64,000 bases of DNA from Variovorax sp. PBS-H4 (GTDB lineage Bacteria > Pseudomonadota > Gammaproteobacteria > Burkholderiales > Burkholderiaceae_C): assembly GCF_901827205.1 (NCBI RefSeq), contig NZ_LR594675.1, forward strand, positions 6,132,001 through 6,196,000, written 5' to 3'. Positions 1-7,380 of this stretch are shown piece by piece. The first letter of the stretch is position 1; each line of letters begins with the position of its first letter. The notes under the pieces are model-generated. The model did no database searches, was not told the DNA's origin, and worked only from the letters and a program-made list of their open reading frames with translations. Made by a program: the position numbers and the translations under genes.

Positions 1-133
1 GAATCTTGGAGTTGCGGATCCATGCCGTCATCGATGGGAAGCCGAGCGCCAGGAGAATGGCGAGCAGCACGATGGTCACCATCAGCTCAACGAGGGTGAA
101 GCCGACAACATGCGCAGCCCTGCGCTTCAGCAC
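1..133 (-). CDS. Type IV pseudopilin, FimT/GspH type (N-terminal fragment)
   Basis: The frame runs off the left edge, so only about 44 residues are visible. They carry a class III prepilin leader: a short basic leader ending in Gly, then FTLVELMVTIVLLAILLAL with Glu at mature position 5 and a hydrophobic helix. This is the PilD cleavage and assembly signal. The start is GTG at 133-131, preceded by AAGGGA, and it overlaps the stop of the upstream pilin gene by 7 nt, which suggests translational coupling. The helix followed by FPS fits FimT/GspH minor pseudopilins better than a major pilin, but the diagnostic C-terminal domain is outside the window. Confidence 0.75.
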   Translation of the reverse strand, partial: MLKRRAAHVVGFTLVELMVTIVLLAILLALGFPSMTAWIRNSKI

Positions 134-591
134 GTCTGTCCCTTCTTCGTGATCCAGTCGTTCGAGCAGCTATTCCACCCGGGCACGCCAGTCACTGTGG
201 TGGAGCGCTGGTTCTGCTGGTCCACCTTGAAGGTGAAGCCGTTGGTCGCTCCACTGCCAACGGCCTGAAGAACGAATGTCGTTGCAGTAGGCGTGCCGTC
301 GCATGAGAGTGTGAAGCTCCCCGCCTTGCGCAGGCTCACGTCCACGAGACAAGGGGAGATGAACGTCGTACCCACCGAGTTGTAGGTTCGGTTGTCTTGG
401 TAGAAGCGTTCCATGTTGGCTCGCATTGCGGCGAGGCCGTTGTGTGCGTCGACGAGTTGACCGCGCAGCACGTAGTCGCGGTAGCTCGGAAGTGCGATCG
501 CTGCAAGGATGGCCACGATCGCCACAGTGATCATGACCTCGATCAGCGTGAATCCCCTTGACGAGCAACGGGAGTGGAGAGCGTTTGACAC
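127..591 (-). CDS. pilE: Type IV pilin PilE-like protein
   Basis: A 154-aa prepilin. The leader (MSNALHSRCSSRG) is followed by FTLIEVMITVAIVAILAAIA, the N-methylated class III pilin helix with Glu5, then a segment typical of PilE-like minor pilins (PSYRDYVLRGQLVDA). Four C-terminal-half cysteines could form disulfides (PCLVD, SCDGT, NSCSND and the final Cys). The GTG at 591-589 is chosen because AAGGG lies about 9 nt upstream and it gives a normal 13-residue leader; the frame stays open upstream but that part looks non-coding. The gene is followed immediately by a FimT-type pseudopilin, as in many Burkholderiales minor-pilin operons. It may be a minor pilin or a ComP-like DNA-uptake pilin rather than the main fibre subunit. 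Confidence 0.8.
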   Translation of the reverse strand: MSNALHSRCSSRGFTLIEVMITVAIVAILAAIALPSYRDYVLRGQLVDAHNGLAAMRANMERFYQDNRTYNSVGTTFISPCLVDVSLRKAGSFTLSCDGTPTATTFVLQAVGSGATNGFTFKVDQQNQRSTTVTGVPGWNSCSNDWITKKGQTC

Positions 592-732
592 TTTGTTGAC
601 CCTTCGAGCACAGGTTTGCACAGTGATAAATTGTGAACAATGCGCGAGATTTCGCGACGACCGTCCATCTACGGCGCACTTCCTTTCGTCGCCTCTACGT
701 AAGACATTCGTGCGCTTTTTCGCATTGGCACA
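592..732. promoter_or_regulatory. Divergent promoter region between pilin and PglL-like genes
   Basis: This 141-nt spacer must drive both the leftward pilin genes and the rightward ligase gene. It is A+T-richer than its flanks and contains the perfect dyad CGCGA-GATT-TCGCG at 643-656. No convincing sigma-70 or sigma-54 core promoter could be assigned by eye. Confidence 0.35.
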
Positions 733-2445
733 ATGCCGCGAATGAAGAGTTCCGCCGTTCATGCCGGTCAGCCTGCATCGTCGATCGTCCGGACCGTCAT
801 GGGCTCGGCAGCATTGATCGCGCTGCCGTTTCTCTTGCCCTTCGCGTCCGGCCCTTCAGCCAATGTCTGGCAGCAACTGGCCACATGGACCTCTGCGGCG
901 CTGCTGCTGCTTGCGCAATCTGCGGCGTTGCCAGCACGCGGCGTCCTGGCTTGGTTGGCAGTGGTCGAAGCGGCGATCATGCTGGGACGGGCGTCCGGCT
1001 CGGTCCTCTATCTCTGCGGGGCTGCGGCCGTGGCCGTCGGGGCGGGGATGGCCTGCCTCGGCGCCGGCCTGGCTCGCGCCCCGGCCTCGCGCCAGGCTAT
1101 CCTGGCCTACGCCCTCCTCGCCGCCGGCCTCGTCAGCGCCATCCTCGGCCTGCTCCAGTACTACGGCCTCGCCGCGCCACTCGTCCCCTGGACCACCACC
1201 CCCGACCTCGGCCAGGCCTACGGCAACCTCCGCCAACGCAACCAGTTCGCCACCCTGATCAGCATGGCCCTCATCGCGGCGCTCTGGCTGTACGGCAATC
1301 GCGGGCGACGCACCCGCCTCGCACTGATCCCTGCCGCAGCCTTGCTGCTCGTCGCACTCGCCGCCTCGACCTCGCGGACCGGGCTGGTCCAACTGCTCCT
1401 GATCAGCAGCATCTCCGCCTGGCTCGCCTGGCGCGAAAGACGGCCGCATCAGGACAAGAAAAGCTCAGCAGACGCTCGCCTGCCGCCCCCCTTGGCGCTG
1501 CTCGCGATGATCCCCGTTTACTTCGCGGCCGCCTGGCTGCTCCCTCTGCTCGCAGGCTCAGGGGTAGAAGGCATGATGCACCGGCTGCGTGAAGGCGCGC
1601 CCGCCGACCACAGCCGAGTCCTGCTCTGGCGCAACGTGCTCGAACTGATCGCCCAGCGCCCCTGGACGGGGTGGGGCTGGGGCGAGCTGAGCTTCGCGCA
1701 CTACAGGACGCGCTACCAGGGGCCTCGTTTCGTCGAGATCCTGGACAACGCGCACAACCTGCCCCTGCACCTGGCGGTCGAGCTGGGCGTCCCGGCAGCG
1801 GTCCTGATCTGCGGCGGCTTCGTCTGGCTGGTGATGTCTGCGCGGCCTTGGCGCGAGGCCGATCCTGCACGGCTGATGGCATGGGGCCTGCTCGGCGCGA
1901 TCGTGCTTCACAGCCTGCTCGAATACCCGCTGTGGTACGGCCCGTTCCAGCTCGTTTTCGGTGTGTGCCTGGGCTTCCTGTGGCCCGCATCACCGAAGAA
2001 AACTGGCGGGGCGACGGAAGGCCGCCGCGTCCTTGCGCCGTCGCTGGCCGCTGCGCTGGCCCTGATGGTGATCGTCGCGTACGCCGCCTGGGACTACACG
2101 CGCGTCAGCCAGCTCTATCTCGCGCGTGAAGAGCGCCTGCAGGCATGGCGGGACGACACGCTGGCAAAGGTGCAGGACTCGTGGCTTTTCGCCAACCAAG
2201 TCAAGTTCGCATCGCTTGCGCTCACGAAGGTCGACCGGACCAACGCCGCGGAAGTGCATGCACTGGCGCAGCGCCTGCTTCATTTCTCGCCGGAGCCGCG
2301 CGTGATCGTCAAGCTCATCGACAGCGCCATGCTGCTGGGCCTCGAGGCAGAGGCCGCTGAACAAGCCGGGCGCTTCAGGATCGCCTTTCCCGGCGAGTAC
2401 GCGCGCTGGCTGGCCAAGGCGCCGATGGACGATCCGTCGGAATAG
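733..2445 (+). CDS. PglL-like O-oligosaccharyltransferase / O-antigen ligase family protein
   Basis: A 570-aa polytopic inner-membrane protein with around ten or more hydrophobic helices. Near residues 300-365 it carries the Wzy_C/WaaL-type segment: a WTGWGWGEL motif, then a large periplasmic loop with DNAHNLPLHLAVELG, where His is the conserved functional residue of this superfamily. A soluble C-terminal part (about 450-570) resembles the Wzy_C_2 tail found in PglL proteins. PglL enzymes move lipid-linked glycans onto Ser/Thr of pilins in the periplasm. The divergent pilin gene next door supports pilin glycosylation as the role. The start is ATG at 733 without an obvious Shine-Dalgarno; ATG at 742 is an alternative. 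An O-antigen polymerase or ligase is the other possibility. Confidence 0.8.
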   Translation: MPRMKSSAVHAGQPASSIVRTVMGSAALIALPFLLPFASGPSANVWQQLATWTSAALLLLAQSAALPARGVLAWLAVVEAAIMLGRASGSVLYLCGAAAVAVGAGMACLGAGLARAPASRQAILAYALLAAGLVSAILGLLQYYGLAAPLVPWTTTPDLGQAYGNLRQRNQFATLISMALIAALWLYGNRGRRTRLALIPAAALLLVALAASTSRTGLVQLLLISSISAWLAWRERRPHQDKKSSADARLPPPLALLAMIPVYFAAAWLLPLLAGSGVEGMMHRLREGAPADHSRVLLWRNVLELIAQRPWTGWGWGELSFAHYRTRYQGPRFVEILDNAHNLPLHLAVELGVPAAVLICGGFVWLVMSARPWREADPARLMAWGLLGAIVLHSLLEYPLWYGPFQLVFGVCLGFLWPASPKKTGGATEGRRVLAPSLAAALALMVIVAYAAWDYTRVSQLYLAREERLQAWRDDTLAKVQDSWLFANQVKFASLALTKVDRTNAAEVHALAQRLLHFSPEPRVIVKLIDSAMLLGLEAEAAEQAGRFRIAFPGEYARWLAKAPMDDPSE

Positions 2446-2448
2446 GGT

Positions 2449-2943
2449 TCAGCCCTTGGGCGGCGGCGACGCCATGTAGCTGCCGGACTTGCCCCCGTGC
2501 TTTTCGAGCACGCGCACGCCGTCGATCGTCATGGCGCGGTCCACGGCCTTGCACATGTCGTAGATGGTCAGTAGCGCGACCTGCACGGCCGTCAGGGCTT
2601 CCATCTCGACACCGGTGGGTCCGACCGTCTCGACGGTCGCGGTGCATGCCACATGCGGCGTGCCGCCCTCGGCAATCGCAAAGGCCACGGCGACCCGCGT
2701 CAGCGGCAGCGGATGGCACAAGGGAATGAGGTCGCTGGTCTTCTTGGCGGCCTGGATGCCCGCGATGCGCGCGATGCCCAGCACGTCGCCCTTTTTTGCG
2801 GTGCCCGATTCGATCAGCGCCAGCGTTGCCGCTTGCATCTCGATACGCCCGGTGGCGACGGCGATCCGGTGGGTAGAGGGCTTGGCGGCGACGTCCACCA
2901 TGTGGGCCTGGCCCTGGGCGTCGAAATGAGTAAGGGAGCTCAT
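2449..2943 (-). CDS. moaC: Cyclic pyranopterin monophosphate synthase MoaC
   Basis: A 164-aa protein, the usual MoaC length (E. coli has 161). It converts the MoaA product 3',8-cyclo-dihydro-GTP into cyclic pyranopterin monophosphate in molybdenum cofactor synthesis. The family motifs are present: LIPLCHPLPLT near residue 75, the CKAVDRAM segment and KHGGKSG near the C-terminus, containing the catalytic Lys and Asp residues. The ATG at 2943-2941 gives the canonical MSSLTHFDAQG start; the frame extends 15 codons further without family similarity. It converges on the PglL-like gene with a 3-nt gap. No other moa/moe gene is in the window. Confidence 0.95.
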   Translation of the reverse strand: MSSLTHFDAQGQAHMVDVAAKPSTHRIAVATGRIEMQAATLALIESGTAKKGDVLGIARIAGIQAAKKTSDLIPLCHPLPLTRVAVAFAIAEGGTPHVACTATVETVGPTGVEMEALTAVQVALLTIYDMCKAVDRAMTIDGVRVLEKHGGKSGSYMASPPPKG

Positions 2944-2999
2944 GCTTGAACGTTCAGCGGAGTGACGCATCATACGAGGCCCAGCCATCGATCCTCTCC

Positions 3000-4556
3000 A
3001 TGCTGCGCCGGACTTCTTCTACCCCTTCGACCCGCAAGCCGCAGCGCCTGGTGCGCACGCTCTGCGCCTTCCTCCTGATCGCCTGCCAGCTCGGCGCGCC
3101 GCCGCTGGCGCAGGCCCAGCTGCTGCCAGGCATGGGCGACGGCGAGATGACGGCGAGCACCGAGCGCCGGCTCGGCGACCAGATCGCGCGCGAGCTGTAC
3201 CGCGACCCTGACTACATCGACGACCCGGTGCTGGTCGAGTATGTGGAGGACATCTGGCAGCGACTTCTGGCGGCGGCGCGCCTGCGGGGGGAGCTCACGC
3301 CGGAGCTGGACGAGCGCTTCGCCTGGACCGTGATGCTGGGCCGCGACCGCAGCATCAACGCCTTCGCGCTGCCGGGCGGCTACCTGGGCCTGCACCTGGG
3401 GCTGATCTCGGTGACCGGCAGCCGCGACGAGCTCGCCACCGTGCTGGGCCACGAGCTCTCGCACGTCACGCAGCGCCACATCTCGCGCATCATGGCCAAG
3501 CAGAGCCGTCAGATGCCGCTGCTGCTGGCCGGCATGATCCTGGGGATGATCGCCGCCGGCAAGAGCCGCAATGGCGATGCGGGCCAGGCCGTGCTGATGG
3601 GCAGCCAGGCCGCCTTCGCTCAGAGCCAGCTCAGCTTCTCGCGCGACATGGAGCGCGAGGCCGACCGCATCGGCTTCGGCGTGATGACCCAGGCAGGGTA
3701 CGCGCCGCAGGGTGCGGCAGCGATGTTCGACAAGCTGCAGTACGCGTCGCGCCTCAACGACAACGGCTCCTATCCCTACCTGCGCAGCCATCCGCTCAAC
3801 AGCGAGCGGATTGCTGATATGCAAGGCCGCTACCAGTTCCGGCCCGGCAGCGCGATCGCCATGCCGCTGCTCATGGAGCACGCGATGATCGCTGCGCGCG
3901 CCCGCGTGCTGGTGCGCCCGGGCGTCGACGTATTGCGGCTGTGGATCGACGCGGCCGGCAGTGGAGAATTCGCGCGCAGCTCGCCGGCCCAACAGGCCGG
4001 CACGCTGTACGCGGCGGCACTCGCGGCCAACGAGCTGCGCGACCACCGATCCGCCCGCGCCCTGGTAGAGCGATTGCGAGCGCGCACGGGGGAGGACGCG
4101 CGCGCGGCGCGGCTCGCGCGCCTCCTTGCGGCCGAGATCGAGCTCTCGGCCGACGCGCCGGCAAAGGCAGCCACGCTGCTCGATTTGCAGGCGAAGGACC
4201 GGCCCGAGATGCTGCTGGCCGCCCAGGTTGCCGCTGCCACGCGCCAGCCGGCACCGATGGTGGCCCCGCTGCGCGACTGGGTGGCCTCGCATCCGCGCGA
4301 TGCGACGGCCTGGCGCGCGCTGGGCCACCTCTACGGCGCGCAGAACGACACGCTGCGCGCCATCCGCGCAGATGCCGAGGCCAACGCAGCGGTGCTCGAC
4401 TATCCCGGCGCGCGCGACCGCTTCAAGGCCGCGCAGGAGTTCATCCATAAAGGCGGCGTGCCGATCGACCATTACGAAGCGTCGATCGTCGATACCCGCG
4501 CGCGGGCGATCGAGGTGCTGGTGAGGGAGCAGGCGGCGGAGCCGCCGCTCAAGTAG
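3000..4556 (+). CDS. bepA: Periplasmic M48 metalloprotease/chaperone BepA (YfgC)
   Basis: A 518-aa exported protease. The N-terminus has a basic stretch and a hydrophobic signal sequence ending near AQA (residue 39). The zinc motif HELSH is at 151-155 and the third ligand is in the SRDMEREAD segment. A C-terminal TPR-like helical region follows (about 330-500). This matches BepA, which checks LptD and BAM assembly and degrades misfolded outer-membrane proteins. ATG at 3000 is preferred because it begins just before the signal peptide; the frame is open upstream to a TTG at 2946 that would overlap the divergent moaC start. The Shine-Dalgarno is weak. Confidence 0.9.
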   Translation: MLRRTSSTPSTRKPQRLVRTLCAFLLIACQLGAPPLAQAQLLPGMGDGEMTASTERRLGDQIARELYRDPDYIDDPVLVEYVEDIWQRLLAAARLRGELTPELDERFAWTVMLGRDRSINAFALPGGYLGLHLGLISVTGSRDELATVLGHELSHVTQRHISRIMAKQSRQMPLLLAGMILGMIAAGKSRNGDAGQAVLMGSQAAFAQSQLSFSRDMEREADRIGFGVMTQAGYAPQGAAAMFDKLQYASRLNDNGSYPYLRSHPLNSERIADMQGRYQFRPGSAIAMPLLMEHAMIAARARVLVRPGVDVLRLWIDAAGSGEFARSSPAQQAGTLYAAALAANELRDHRSARALVERLRARTGEDARAARLARLLAAEIELSADAPAKAATLLDLQAKDRPEMLLAAQVAAATRQPAPMVAPLRDWVASHPRDATAWRALGHLYGAQNDTLRAIRADAEANAAVLDYPGARDRFKAAQEFIHKGGVPIDHYEASIVDTRARAIEVLVREQAAEPPLK

Positions 4557-4559
4557 CGC

Positions 4560-4913
4560 TCAGGCCTTGGCGAAGAGGCCGCCCAAAGCGGCCTCGATGA
4601 CCAGCCCCAGCAGCGAATAGATCAGCGAGCCGATCAGCGCCGCCACGAAACCGTTGACGTGGAAGCCCGGCAAAAGCCCCGAGGCGGTCCAGAATAGCAG
4701 GGCGTTGATCACGAAGAGAAAGAGGCCCAGCGTGACGATGGTGACCGGCAGCGTCAGCACCACGAGCACCGGGCGCACCACCATGTTGAGCAGGCCGATC
4801 ACGGCCGCGGCGATGAGTGCCGAGGTGAAGCTCGACACCTGCACGCCGCTGTAGATGTAGGTCACTGCCAGCAGCGCGAGCCCGCTCAGCAGCCATTTGA
4901 CGACGAGTCGCAT
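4560..4913 (-). CDS. Four-helix membrane protein, phage holin 4_2 / YvlD family
   Basis: A 117-aa protein that is almost entirely hydrophobic, with four predicted membrane helices. The family hallmark is visible: an NMVVRPVLVVLTLPVTIVTLG-like segment with Arg-Pro between helices 2 and 3, then LFVINALLFW. The YvlD family is named for distant similarity to mycobacteriophage holins but is chromosomal and of unknown function. It is the last gene of a three-gene leftward unit behind the Mn riboswitch, with 21-nt spacers, and its stop is 3 nt from that of bepA on the other strand. Confidence 0.75.
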   Translation of the reverse strand: MRLVVKWLLSGLALLAVTYIYSGVQVSSFTSALIAAAVIGLLNMVVRPVLVVLTLPVTIVTLGLFLFVINALLFWTASGLLPGFHVNGFVAALIGSLIYSLLGLVIEAALGGLFAKA

Positions 4914-4934
4914 GCGTGCGGTGTGGCGCCTGTC

Positions 4935-5399
4935 TTACTCGGACAGCTCGTTGGCCAGCACCAGCAGCGCCCCCATGCCGAGCACCGCGCCCGGCAGGGC
5001 CCAGCCGGACTGGCCGGGCGACTGCACGTCGGGTGCGACCGGTTCGAGGTCCACGCCGATCTTGGGACGGCGGGCATCGATCACGCGTGCCGCGCCGTGC
5101 TCCATCTTCAGGCGCTGCGTCAGCTCCGGCAGCGGGCCCTTGGCCAGCACGGAGGTGACCTGCCCGCCTTCCAGTTGCAGCAGCGGCAGCAGTTGCTCCT
5201 GCGTCTTCGCCAGCCACTTGTTGCGCCAGTTCTCGCGCGCGCTGTGGCTGACCCATTTGCTGATGCGGTGCGTCATGCGCGGCGCGCAGGCCACCAGCAC
5301 CCAGCGGCGGGCACCCGTGCCGACAGCTTCCGGCGTCAACCGCGAGAGCAGTTCGCGCGCGTAGGCCGCATCGTCGACATAGAGAATGATTTTTTCCAT
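4935..5399 (-). CDS. Conserved hypothetical protein with C-terminal membrane anchor
   Basis: A 154-aa protein of unassigned family. It begins MEKIILYVDDAAYARELL, a beta-strand/helix start reminiscent of universal-stress (UspA-like) nucleotide-binding folds, has a basic middle part with WRNKWLAKTQEQLLPLL, and ends in one hydrophobic helix (WALPGAVLGMGALLVLANE). AGGAGC lies at a good distance before the ATG. It lies 21 nt after the terC-type gene and 21 nt before the YvlD-type gene, so the three are almost certainly co-transcribed. A stress role is only inferred from the operon and the vague fold resemblance. Confidence 0.7.
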   Translation of the reverse strand: MEKIILYVDDAAYARELLSRLTPEAVGTGARRWVLVACAPRMTHRISKWVSHSARENWRNKWLAKTQEQLLPLLQLEGGQVTSVLAKGPLPELTQRLKMEHGAARVIDARRPKIGVDLEPVAPDVQSPGQSGWALPGAVLGMGALLVLANELSE

Positions 5400-5420
5400 G
5401 GATGCTCCTTGTTGGCGAAG

Positions 5421-6158
5421 TCAGGCGGTGGCGGTGTCCTGCGGCTTGGGCCGGCGCATGGCCACCCACTTGCCGATCAGCAGCACCAGCAGTGCGCCGC
5501 CGACACCGGCAATGTAGCGCACCATATCGGTCTGCGGCAGCTTCGGCACCCAGGTCCAGGCGGCGGGGTTGACGACTGCCGGGTCGGACACGGCCATCGT
5601 GCCGGCGATCCAGCCCAGCAGCATGCCACCCAGCGTGATGATGATCGGGAAGCGGTCCATCAGCTTGATGACCAGCTGGCTGCCCCAGACGATGATCGGA
5701 ATGCTCACCAGCAGGCCGAAGACCACGAGCGGCATCTGGTGACCCTCGCCCGCACCTTGCGCGGCCCCCGCGATCGCGATCACGTTGTCCACGCTCATGA
5801 CCAGGTCGGCCACGATCACCGTCTTCACGGCAGACCACAGCCGGTCGCTGGCGGCGATGTTGCCGTGCGCATCGTCATGCTCGGGAGCGAGCAGCTTGAT
5901 GCCGATCCAGACCAGCAGCAGCGCGCCAGCGAGCTTGAGGAACGGAATGGCCAGCAGCGTGAGCGCGAAGAAGATCAGGATCACGCGAAGCAGGATGGCG
6001 CCGGCGGTGCCCCAAAGAATGCCCTTGGTGCGTTGCGCGGGCGGCAGCTTGCGGCAAGCCAGCGCGATGACGACGGCGTTGTCGCCGCCGAGAAGAATGT
6101 CGATCATGATGATCTGACCGACGGCGACCCAGAATTCGGGGGTCAGGAACTGTTCCAT
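5421..6158 (-). CDS. TerC/YkoY-family integral membrane protein, probable Mn2+ exporter
   Basis: A 245-aa membrane protein with about seven helices. The two family acidic motifs are present: IDILLGGDNAVVIAL near residue 19 and VADLVMSVDNVIAIAG near residue 117, whose Asp/Asn residues are thought to bind metal. TerC homologues such as YkoY, YceF and Alx are linked to manganese efflux and to metalation of exported proteins. The manganese-sensing yybP-ykoY riboswitch in its leader strongly supports a Mn role. A short Asp/His-rich loop (EHDDAHG, about residues 90-96) lies between helices. The start is ATG at 6158. Confidence 0.9.
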   Translation of the reverse strand: MEQFLTPEFWVAVGQIIMIDILLGGDNAVVIALACRKLPPAQRTKGILWGTAGAILLRVILIFFALTLLAIPFLKLAGALLLVWIGIKLLAPEHDDAHGNIAASDRLWSAVKTVIVADLVMSVDNVIAIAGAAQGAGEGHQMPLVVFGLLVSIPIIVWGSQLVIKLMDRFPIIITLGGMLLGWIAGTMAVSDPAVVNPAAWTWVPKLPQTDMVRYIAGVGGALLVLLIGKWVAMRRPKPQDTATA

Positions 6159-6189
6159 GGCGTCCTCTGTTCGATTTGCTTCATCCCGT

Positions 6190-6259
6190 GCGGGTTGGAT
6201 CAAGCGGCTGAATGAGGACCCAGGGGTCCCGGACATGCAAACGCTTCGATCGAACCCGC
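6190..6259 (-). promoter_or_regulatory. Leader hairpin between riboswitch and TerC start (candidate expression platform)
   Basis: On the minus strand the segment after the aptamer can form a 12-bp stem: 6248-6259 pairs with 6190-6201 with one mismatch (GCGGGTTCGATC against GATCCAACCCGC). The loop holds a smaller GGACC/GGTCC hairpin (6217-6230). The stem ends 31 nt before the ATG and has no U-run, so translation control or Rho exposure is more likely than intrinsic termination. How it switches with the aptamer is inference. Confidence 0.45.
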
Positions 6260-6266
6260 GTGGGCT

Positions 6267-6390
6267 CCAATCGAAGGTCTTGCTCGGCAGCGTGGGCTGC
6301 CCGACAGGCCGGAAGTGTTGTCTTCGTATTGACGACCTGTCGAAGTCCGCCCTCGTGGAGGACGGTTGGGAGCTACTCCCCTTCGGTTGG
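6267..6390 (-). ncRNA. yybP-ykoY manganese riboswitch aptamer
   Basis: Reading the minus strand from 6390, the sequence CCAACCGAAGG opens an 11-bp P1 stem that closes with CCTTCGATTGG at 6277-6267, with one mismatch. The two conserved internal loops of the class are present: GGGGAGTAGC directly after the 5' P1 strand and GCAAGACC directly before the 3' P1 strand, with two GC-rich arms between them. This layout is diagnostic for yybP-ykoY RNAs, which bind Mn2+ and raise expression of TerC/YkoY and MntP exporters. It sits about 110 nt upstream of the TerC-family start. Confidence 0.9.
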
Positions 6391-6542
6391 GCAATTAGAG
6401 CATCGAGGGCGCACGCCTGGCAACCGTATTTTTCTCTGCCTTCAAGAAAATAGCGGCTGCATCCCGCGTCCATAGCGCCTCGCATGCTATCAATTTCGGA
6501 GCAACGCATAACCTTCGCCAGCCGCCGGGATTTGGCGGGACT

Positions 6543-7037
6543 ATGATGCCCAGCCGCATTTCCGACCCCCCCATGGCCGCCATCCACATCACAGACATCG
6601 AGGCCGCCATCAACTACTGGCGCGAGAAGAAGCCGTCGCCCGATGGCGTCACTCTCGCGCCCGAGCTGCGCGCCCTGGCCGAGGTTTACGCGCTGATGGT
6701 GTTCCATCACGAGGACGAAGCCGACGAGGTCGGCTTTCCACCGAAGGCCTGGGACGCCTGGCTGGCCTGGTACCAGACGACACCCGACACGCCCTGCATC
6801 GCCATCTGCTCCACCAGCCAGGGGGACGACGAATGCAAGGGCTGCGGCCGCAGCTTCGACGAGGTACAGCACTGGCCCTCGATGACGCCCGGCGAGAAGC
6901 GCGCCACCTGGCGCCGCATCACGATGCTGGACAAGGCATGGCGCTTCAATCGCTATGCAGAGCGGGCGCGCGAGGCCGAACCGGCCTGGCCGGACGACCA
7001 ACCCGCGCCCCGCGAACCGGCCGAGCTGCCGCGCTGA
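6543..7037 (+). CDS. DUF3717-DUF1289 fusion protein
   Basis: A 164-aa cytoplasmic protein with two small domains. Residues about 13-72 match DUF3717 (ITDIEAAINYWRE... LAEVYALMVFH), common in Burkholderiales. Residues about 83-130 match DUF1289 with its cysteine pattern (TPCIAICSTSQGDDECKGCGRS, here three or four Cys, then W and a basic helix). DUF1289 proteins may bind a metal or Fe-S cluster; their function is unknown. ATG 6543 is used; ATG 6573 (MAAIHITD) is also plausible and fits the start of the first domain better. It is followed after 16 nt by a DUF2007 protein. Confidence 0.75.
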   Translation: MMPSRISDPPMAAIHITDIEAAINYWREKKPSPDGVTLAPELRALAEVYALMVFHHEDEADEVGFPPKAWDAWLAWYQTTPDTPCIAICSTSQGDDECKGCGRSFDEVQHWPSMTPGEKRATWRRITMLDKAWRFNRYAERAREAEPAWPDDQPAPREPAELPR

Positions 7038-7053
7038 ACAGGAAGCAAGCGCC

Positions 7054-7362
7054 ATGCGCCGCCTCGCGCAAGCCCCCAACCTGGCGATCGCCACCCTCTG
7101 GGCCGATGCCTTGCGCGAAGAGGGCGTCGCGGCCTCCGTGCAGCGCGAATACCTCGGCGCGGCCGCCGGCCAGCTGCCGCCCGACCAATGCCTGCCCGAG
7201 ATCTGGATCGAGGACGAGGCCCACCTGGAGCGGGCCAGGCAGCTGCTCCACGCCTTGCAGCACAGGCCTCAGCGGCGCTGGCACTGCGGCTGCGGCGAGC
7301 TGGTCGAAGGCGGCTTCGAGCAGTGCTGGCGCTGCGGCGCGATGATGCCCGGGGAGCCTTGA
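7054..7362 (+). CDS. DUF2007-type putative signal-transducing protein with zinc ribbon
   Basis: A 102-aa protein. The N-terminal 70 residues fit DUF2007, a ferredoxin-like GlnB-related fold (two betaalphabeta units: ATLWADALREEGVAASV and EIWIEDEAHLERARQLL). The tail carries CGCGELVEGGFEQCWRCG, a four-cysteine zinc ribbon. The ATG has AGGAAGC upstream. It follows the DUF3717-DUF1289 gene closely, so the two are probably one transcript. Function is unknown. Confidence 0.7.
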   Translation: MRRLAQAPNLAIATLWADALREEGVAASVQREYLGAAAGQLPPDQCLPEIWIEDEAHLERARQLLHALQHRPQRRWHCGCGELVEGGFEQCWRCGAMMPGEP

Positions 7363-7380
7363 GAAGGCGTCGACGACCGA

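Noticed and set aside
720..745. Sigma-54 promoter (TGGCAC) before the PglL-like gene
   Set aside because: TGGCAC is present but no TTGCA follows at the required spacing and it overlaps the start codon.
2970..4472. 500-codon minus-strand frame opposite bepA
   Set aside because: Antisense shadow of a G+C-rich gene with His/Arg/Val-rich nonsense composition and no ribosome site; bepA is unmistakable.
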